Shown here one piece after another: positions 58,915-64,000 of a stretch of DNA of 64,000 nucleotides. The DNA is taken from NCBI GenBank assembly GCA_030386875.1, contig CM059578.1:27105286-27169285 (forward strand), in the 5' to 3' direction. The DNA comes from Morinoia aosen (taxonomy: Eukaryota; Arthropoda; Malacostraca; Amphipoda; Talitridae). The position numbers and the translations under genes were made by a program. The notes beneath the pieces are model-generated. The model saw only the letters and a list, made by a program, of their open reading frames with translations. It was not told the DNA's origin and searched no databases. How positions within the stretch are numbered: position 1 is the first letter of the stretch; each line of letters begins with the position of its first letter.

Positions 58915-59146
58915 TCAACATTTGGGCAAATCTTTCCGAACCAAACTCCCGCTTTCAGTCGCACCTCATTCATCCCCTAGACAGCACTGTGACAACACCA
59001 ATCATCCTCTATCTCAGAATCATTTTAAAATTTTAGATTGTACTTCTAATACTGATTTGCGAATTTTAGAATCATTGTACATTTTTAAACTTAGGCCTGT
59101 TTTAAATATTGACCAATCTGCCGCTCCTCTATTCACTATATCTTAG
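58915..59146 (+). pseudogene. PLE endonuclease C-terminus, right arm of foldback c
   Basis: An open frame to the natural stop reads HLGKSFRTKLPLS, then NHFKILDCTSNTD, then RILESLYIFKLRPVLN and SAAPLFTIS. It is the same protein end as at 18,865-19,610 (FKIL...ELRILESL.IFK..P.LN) but clearly a different PLE lineage. The GIY-YIG core itself is missing. Confidence 0.75.
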
Positions 59147-59717
59147 AATTTCTTTATATTTCACTGTTATATATTTCTCTACCTTAAATAAACGGTATGT
59201 ATGTTTTTTTTCTGTTTACAGATGGTATTCATTGATATTGACATTGTTTTAGTCTAAACCAGCTGGTCTGAATGCCAAGAGTAAATGTTTTTATATAATG
59301 CTTTTGTGATTTTATTCATACTGAAAATATGCTACCCGCGAAATTGTGCAATTTCTGATAGGGGCTTTTTAGGTCTCATATATATATTCATGTTTTTTAA
59401 GTCATGATTTTTTAGTACAAAAACATTTTTTTGGTCTCATAAATATATTATTCATGTTTTTTCAATCATGATTTTTTTGTAAAAACATTTTTTTTAAAAA
59501 CTGCATGGGGCTTTTTAGGTCACATAAAATATATTGTTTTTTAGTCATAATTCTTTGTAAAAAAACAGCATGGTTTTATTTGGTACCAGAAAATATATTA
59601 ATATTCATTTTTATTAGTTAGAATTTTTTGTAAAAAAAACATGTTTTAAAAAAACAGTATATATTTTTGGTCACCTTAAATATATTAATATCTATGGTTT
59701 TTGGTCATTTTTTTGTA

Positions 59718-60046
59718 ATGAAAACATAGAAAAGAAACCATATAGTAAAAGTGGTGGAAGATAACCCACAATTACCTAGAGGAGTCTAAGAGGTACAGCA
59801 GGAGCCACAGAACTTACCACAGAACTTAAGTTGATGGAGTCAAAATTCAGAGCTTATTATCTCTGCAAAGTCTGATTTTTTTGGTCACATAAAAATAAAA
59901 TCAGACATAGTAGAGATAGTAAGCTCTGAATTTTGACTCCATCAATATAAGTTCTGTGGCTCCTGCTGTTTCTCTTAGATGCCTCTATGTAATTGTGGGT
60001 TATCTGCTACCACTTTTACTGTATGGTTTCTTTTTGATGTTTTTAT
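59718..60046. repeat. Foldback d: 330-bp palindrome
   Basis: Arms contain AACCATA.AGTAAAAGTGGT, GATAACCCACAATTAC, CAGCAGGAGCCACAGAACTT and GAGTCAAAATTCAGAGCTTA, with mirrors around a centre near 59,880. No coding match or hammerhead-like core was found. Confidence 0.75.
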
Positions 60047-60242
60047 AACAATAAAATGACTAAAAAACATGGATATTAATATATTTTAGGTGTCCAAAAA
60101 AAACCCAGACATATTACTTAACAAAATTTAGGTGTGCAAAAAAAACCAAAAAAACAAAAAAAACACATAAAAAACACGTTTTTTTTGCAAAAAAAACCGC
60201 AATCAAATAAAACCGTTTTTTTTTTGCATCACTACCGCTACC

Positions 60243-61081
60243 CCAATGGCCGATTGTACGGCAGAAACAACAGCACGGGCATTCCTAAAAGACTGGGTAG
60301 CATCATTCGGCGCTCCAACAACAATCATCACGGACCAAGGCGTCCAGTTCGAGTCTAACTTATGGAAAACTTGCTGACGGCGCTGGGCGCTGAGAGACAG
60401 CGAACGACAGCGTACCACCCGCAGAGCAGCGGACTGGTGGAGAGGATGCACAGAAGATTGAAGGAGGCGTTAAAAGCTACGGTCACTGACGCAGACTGGG
60501 CAGACGCACTACCCCTCATACTGCTTAACATCCGAGCCACGCCACACACGGACGCAAACATCTCCCCCGCCGAAATGGTATACGGACAAACATTGCGCCT
60601 CGCAGGAGAGCTACCCGAGAAAGAAAAAGGAGACCGGCCCGCCAGAGAATTTCTACAATGCCTAAAAAAACGAGTGACAAACCTGCAGCCAATACTGCCA
60701 CGACAACAGGGACCCCAAAAAGCCAATGTCCCGAGCGCTCTATACAAGGCGACCAACGTCTTCGTGAAACACGGGGGGCACAGAAGACCCTTACAGAAAT
60801 CCTACGCAGGTCCCTTTCCCGTGCTCCAAAGGACACCAAACTACATCACCGTAGATATACAAGGAAAAAAAGCTAACATCGCGACGGAAAGGGTCAAAGC
60901 AGCGTACCTACCCACCATCGAGGATAAACCTCAACAACAGGCTAAGGCACCGAGAGCAACAAACTACGAAGTATACGAGGGAGTTCCGTTCCCTGGAACA
61001 GGCACAGCAATCCCTGAAACAGCAAAACAGGCAGTATTCACTAAATACGGCAGAGAAAGCAGACCACCAGTGAGGTACTAA
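60243..61081 (+). pseudogene. Gypsy pol, 3' part: integrase end, frameshifted
   Basis: Resumes in the frame left at 56,104 (PMADCTAETTARAFL) and reaches the second catalytic Asp (TDQGVQF). It loses frame at an A-run near 60,363 where one base is missing, then continues from about 60,365 in the next frame with HPQSSGLVERMHRRLKEAL (catalytic Glu), PAEMVYGQTLRL and a C-terminal GPFPV/ITVDI module, to the stop at 61,081. Confidence 0.9.
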
Positions 61082-61111
61082 GTGTTAAAAAAAAAAAAAA
61101 AAAAAAAAAAA

Positions 61112-61126
61112 CAGGAGAGGGACACC
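61112..61126 (+). promoter_or_regulatory. Gypsy polypurine tract
   Basis: CAGGAGAGGGACACC precedes the 3' LTR and follows an A-run of about 25 bases after the pol stop. Confidence 0.65.
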
Positions 61127-61421
61127 TGTGGTGATCCCAGCGGCAAACCGCGGACCTCCACAAGACCTGAGAAAAGCTGCCTCCAGACTACAACCGCATC
61201 CGTTCCAGAGCACCTCCGGACCCGAAGCGCCTAGTCAACCAAACACGGGACCTGAGAGAAGCTGCCTCGCGACTATGAGAAAAGGTGCCCGTAAGCTACA
61301 ACGGCTTCCTGCCTCCAGCACCACAGGCCCACAAACTCGCGACCAATCAGGACTCACGCCCGGACTCAAGGCTTGCACTCGAGGCCTACATAAGGCGACC
61401 CCAACAAGGCTCGCTCTCACT
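61127..61421 (+). repeat. Gypsy 3' LTR, truncated
   Basis: Matches 51,315-51,609 with two substitutions, then stops at GCTCTCACT where the non-LTR element begins. Confidence 0.92.
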
Positions 61422-61735
61422 GGACTCTCGTGAATGCGCCGTGGTTGGTTACTGGCTCTCGTTGTGCGGTAGAAGTGCATTTAAGTAACACTTTCTTCAG
61501 CTCCCTATTTTCTATTCTTTCTGTTTTTTGAAGGCTTAACAGAAAGTTGAGTCGGAGAACTGAGTGTGGTTTTTTTGACCACCGGCCCAGGGGCACCCCC
61601 TCCGGGCCTGAGGTGAGCACTGTTTCCCAATTGTTGTTTTTCTCATTCCGTGTGTTTTTTCGGTTGTGTGATCTTGTGCATACTTGTCGATTCAAATGTC
61701 CTAATTCTGTACAGTTTGTATTCACTCACATTGTA

Positions 61736-61850
61736 TAGATTAATGTATTGATATTGTATAGTCTATTGTATTATAATTGTATAGCCTATTGTATTAGTAC
61801 TGTATAGTTTACTATATTAGTATCGTATAGTGTAATGTAATAATATGCCT
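61736..61850 (+). repeat. Degenerate about 30-bp repeats in the LINE 5' UTR
   Basis: Five loose copies of ATTGTATAGTYTAYTGTATTA-like sequence between 61,730 and 61,850, with a sixth trace near 61,885 (TATTGTATAGTTCA). Short 5' UTR repeats often act as promoters in LINEs; that role here is inference. Confidence 0.7.
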
Positions 61851-62071
61851 CATTATTTAGGGATTGCTTCACTGTGTTGATATTGTATAGTTCACAGTGA
61901 TACAATTTTCTGGAACTCGTCTATTTAGGTAATTAATAACTGAACTAGGGGCACCGTTGCTAAGTGTGCCTTCAGGAGGCGATTTATACAGCTGTGTGTT
62001 GTATACATTGTATCATAATATTGAGTAGCTCAACTGTATTTATAGTAGGGTAGGGCTAGGCTCCTTCCGTA

Positions 62072-63733
62072 ATGCCCCCCCCGGATCGGGGGAGGGGAGC
62101 TGGTGCTGGGCGGGGAGGCCCGGGTGGCCGCCCCCCCAGGGCCCCTCTTTCTTCAAACCCTCGTTCTGCTTCCAAAACTAGAAACACAATTCCGGGGTCC
62201 TTCCCCCTTAACCCTGGAAACCCTCCGCCTACGATGCTTATTCCACCAAAACCCAACATTGCCGCAACCAGTACAGCACCTAGAATAAAGTCATCAACAT
62301 ATAGAGTACAACTTAAGTATATCGATCCAGCTAAACCAGTGGACAAGACAAAAATCTTTGAAACAACCTTCAAAGACCTAAATGCTCCTCTCATTAGACT
62401 GACCTCCACCAGTACAGGTTTCTATGCAGTAACTGACGATGTCACTTCGGTTGATAAACTAACTTCCAGTAAAGCAATCAATGCATTCCAAAAATTGAAT
62501 ATAATACCAGTTATTCCCCCCGACTTAAGAGCAAAAAGATCCATTTTTGTCAGACAAATTGATAATGAAATAGGTGCAAGACCTGCCGATGAAATCAAAT
62601 CAGAAATCCAACAGCAAAATTCATGGTTATCAGTCACAGAAATAGTTAAAATAAAGCAATATACTCATCTAATCAAAATTATAACTTCCGACACCACCAC
62701 TGCACAGAGGATCCTCCGAGATGGGTTTTATATGTATCATACAAAAATTACACCCTATCAATGTGAACAAGAAAAATACACACATATCCTCATCTGTTAC
62801 AAGTGCTATAAATATGAAGACCACCCAACATCCAAATGCACCCAAACAACACAATATTGCTCAGAATGTTCTTCACAAGAACATACTTACCAACAATGCA
62901 CTAGCACACTTAAACAATGCCTCAATTGCAATGGACCACACAGAACATTAGCATCAAGTTGCCCGTATAGGAAAAATGTAATCAAACAAAAAATCGAAAA
63001 TGAAAAACAGGAGCATCACCAACAAACTCAAAACACCTATGCTGAAATTGCAAAGCACGCAATATTACAAACAAACCCCCCAGAACACACCCTCACACTA
63101 ACATCACAAACACATATTAAACTGACAGCACTCATCTTGGAAGCACACATAGCAGCACTGAACAGAACACAGAAATTTGGCGAACTTCTTTCACAATCTT
63201 TAAAACTGAACTTCAATATCGATACTACTTTCCCAGATCGTGACTCAGCCGCAATTTTCAACTTTTACTACAAATCAGAAACAATACCACAGGAGACGGA
63301 AACGGAACAGGAAAAAACGGTGGATGTCTCTCTGGAATGTGAGCAGGAACAGATGGAGGAGGCTATGGACACGGAGGCTGGAACTAAACGAAGGATAAGT
63401 GGTGATGATTTGGGTAATTCAAGCATAGTATTAGATAACAAACACAACTTTCAAATGAAACTGTACAGAAACTTCATAGACAATTCACCAATCCCAGAAA
63501 ATCCCCCAATAGAATGGTACATCCGGGAACTCAGCAGGCAAGAAAATGATAAAGGATTAAAATTCACAGTTCAGGACATAAGATCACAAACATTACTGGA
63601 TTACATCAAGAGTAACAGGGTCCAATTCACAAGAACAAAAATAAACATAATCCCCCATGAGGACTTCATAAATCTTCCAAGACACCAGTCAATAATAGCA
63701 GCCACCAAAAAACCAAAAAAATTAGTTGCTTAA
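62072..63733 (+). CDS. Non-LTR ORF1: Gag-like protein with three zinc knuckles, 553 aa
   Basis: The N-terminus is Pro/Gly/Arg-rich (1-70). An RRM-like segment may lie at about 75-230. Three knuckles follow: C242-C245-H251-C256, C263-C266-H271-C276 and C283-C286-H290-C297. The C-terminal half is Gln/Glu-rich and unassigned. CCHC-bearing ORF1 proteins of this layout bind element RNA and form the ribonucleoprotein particle in jockey and I-like LINEs. The frame is fully open. The start chosen is the first ATG of the frame, directly after a C-rich/G-rich 5' UTR end. Confidence 0.88.
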   Translation: MPPPDRGRGAGAGRGGPGGRPPRAPLSSNPRSASKTRNTIPGSFPLNPGNPPPTMLIPPKPNIAATSTAPRIKSSTYRVQLKYIDPAKPVDKTKIFETTFKDLNAPLIRLTSTSTGFYAVTDDVTSVDKLTSSKAINAFQKLNIIPVIPPDLRAKRSIFVRQIDNEIGARPADEIKSEIQQQNSWLSVTEIVKIKQYTHLIKIITSDTTTAQRILRDGFYMYHTKITPYQCEQEKYTHILICYKCYKYEDHPTSKCTQTTQYCSECSSQEHTYQQCTSTLKQCLNCNGPHRTLASSCPYRKNVIKQKIENEKQEHHQQTQNTYAEIAKHAILQTNPPEHTLTLTSQTHIKLTALILEAHIAALNRTQKFGELLSQSLKLNFNIDTTFPDRDSAAIFNFYYKSETIPQETETEQEKTVDVSLECEQEQMEEAMDTEAGTKRRISGDDLGNSSIVLDNKHNFQMKLYRNFIDNSPIPENPPIEWYIRELSRQENDKGLKFTVQDIRSQTLLDYIKSNRVQFTRTKINIIPHEDFINLPRHQSIIAATKKPKKLVA

Positions 63734-63735
63734 AA

Positions 63736-64000
63736 ATGAACCTAAAGAAAGTAACAATAATTCAACATAACGTGCAATCTTGGAATACAAATAGAATCAC
63801 ACTATCCAACATATACAACTCACTGGACCCAGACATAATATTTATCAATAGTCACTGCCTCATAAATAACCAGCCCCTTAAGATCTTTAATTACAATACA
63901 TTTTATTCAAATAAGCAAAACGAAAACCACGCAGGCACTGCAATAGCACTTAGGAAAAGCATTTCGTACAGACTTCACGATGATTTCCACACGGACATGT
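63736..64000 (+). CDS. Non-LTR ORF2 start: AP-type endonuclease (partial)
   Basis: Begins 2 bp after the ORF1 stop, in a different frame. The 88 codons visible are open: TIIQHNVQSWNTNR carries the first conserved Asn block of LINE endonucleases, then LDPDIIFINSHCL (the Glu of the usual NET/E block appears replaced by SH) and NHAGTAIALRKS. A reverse transcriptase should follow outside the window. The tight ORF1-ORF2 spacing suggests termination-reinitiation. Confidence 0.85.
   Translation, partial: MNLKKVTIIQHNVQSWNTNRITLSNIYNSLDPDIIFINSHCLINNQPLKIFNYNTFYSNKQNENHAGTAIALRKSISYRLHDDFHTDM

Larger units (their letters stand above)
58471..59322. mobile_element. Foldback c: head-to-head PLE endonuclease fragments
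   Basis: An 850-bp palindrome centred near 58,890. Arms run from GTATGAATAAAATCACAAAAGC through ACTCTTGGCATTCAGACCAG to the centre. Each arm encodes the same Penelope C-terminus reading outwards. No hammerhead-like core could be found in the 3' part. Confidence 0.75.
56105..60234. mobile_element. 4.13-kb hAT-like element of AAAAACATG repeats and PLE foldbacks
   Basis: The ends TAGAGATGTG... and complement TAGTGATGC... are flanked by the perfect 8-bp duplication CCGCTACC (56,097-56,104 and 60,235-60,242), which is Gypsy integrase sequence. TAGNGATG ends and the 8-bp TSD fit hAT. The backbone is a degenerate array of units around AAAAACATGGATATTAATAT, TTTTATGTGACCAAAAAA and CATGCTGTTTTTTAAA. 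Subterminal AAAAAAACSGTG/TTTTTT blocks may serve as transposase-binding repeats. Four palindromic inserts interrupt the array. No transposase is present. Confidence 0.85.
51315..61421 (+). mobile_element. CsRn1-type Ty3/Gypsy retrotransposon, broken and twice interrupted
   Basis: A 5' LTR, gag, pol, polypurine tract and the start of the 3' LTR are in order on the + strand. It is inactive: a stop in gag, a 4.13-kb transposon in the integrase, a one-base frameshift after it, and a 3' LTR cut after 295 bp by a non-LTR element. The two LTR starts differ at 2 of 295 positions, so insertion was fairly recent. The Gag C-terminal Cys/His motif [18 protein letters not shown] and the likely tRNA-Trp-type primer site point to the CsRn1/Kabuki group. 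Confidence 0.92.
61422..64000 (+). mobile_element. Non-LTR retrotransposon (jockey/I-like), 3' end outside window
   Basis: Begins exactly where the LTR match ends (GGACTCTCGTG...). It has a 650-bp 5' UTR, a full ORF1 and the start of an endonuclease-reverse transcriptase ORF2. A complete 5' region and open ORFs suggest a young copy. The 3' end and target duplication lie outside the window. Confidence 0.88.

Overview
The window is animal nuclear DNA, most likely from an arthropod. The evidence is three intron-containing housekeeping genes with GT-AG introns, an AT-rich background, and a dense load of Copia, CsRn1-type Gypsy, jockey/I-like non-LTR, Penelope-like, Tc1, piggyBac-like, hAT-like and PIF/Harbinger-like elements plus a tRNA-derived SINE. 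There are no bacterial-type operons, rRNA genes or CRISPR arrays. The species cannot be fixed from sequence alone.

Region 1 (1-15,390): a CIAO2A/galla-1 gene (cytosolic Fe-S assembly targeting factor) lies on the + strand in four exons from 2885 to 9492. A small possible membrane-protein ORF diverges from its start. Intron 1 carries two 540-bp inverted-repeat transposons with different 8-bp target duplications. Intron 3 carries a 3 x 204-bp tandem array. The rest, to 15.4 kb, is repeat-rich DNA without recognised genes.

Region 2 (15,391-26,166): ALKBH7, a mitochondrial Fe(II)/2-oxoglutarate dioxygenase, is on the + strand in four exons coding for 315 aa. Intron 1 holds a 3.86-kb hAT-like element (8-bp TSD, CCGATAC-rich ends). 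That element contains a head-to-head foldback of two 5'-truncated Penelope-like (PLE) fragments, each with a GIY-YIG remnant and a hammerhead-like core. Copies of the ALKBH7 exon-intron junctions are tandemly duplicated in introns 2 and 3.

Region 3 (26-43 kb): MYCBP (c-Myc-binding protein) is on the - strand in two exons (33,327-29,199), with a dead Tc1 transposon in its intron. Upstream of it are a TTAA-flanked piggyBac-like element with a second TTAA element nested inside, a broken LINE 3' end (36.6-37.66 kb) and a PIF/Harbinger-like element.

Region 4 (43.3-64 kb) is a nest of retrotransposons. An apparently intact Copia (- strand, 1280-aa polyprotein, 260-bp LTRs that read identical) is followed by a Harbinger MITE and then a CsRn1-type Gypsy. 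The Gypsy integrase is split by a 4.13-kb hAT-like element built of AAAAACATG-type repeats and PLE foldbacks. The Gypsy 3' LTR is cut by a non-LTR retrotransposon whose ORF1 is complete and whose ORF2 runs off the window. Insertion order can be read directly: Gypsy first, then the hAT-like element and the non-LTR element into it.

The three host genes do unrelated jobs (cytosolic Fe-S maturation, mitochondrial dioxygenase, Myc-binding adaptor) and are not an operon. The most distinctive signal is the repeated pairing of hAT-like shells with inverted head-to-head Penelope fragments that share a CUGANGA...GAAA hammerhead-like core.
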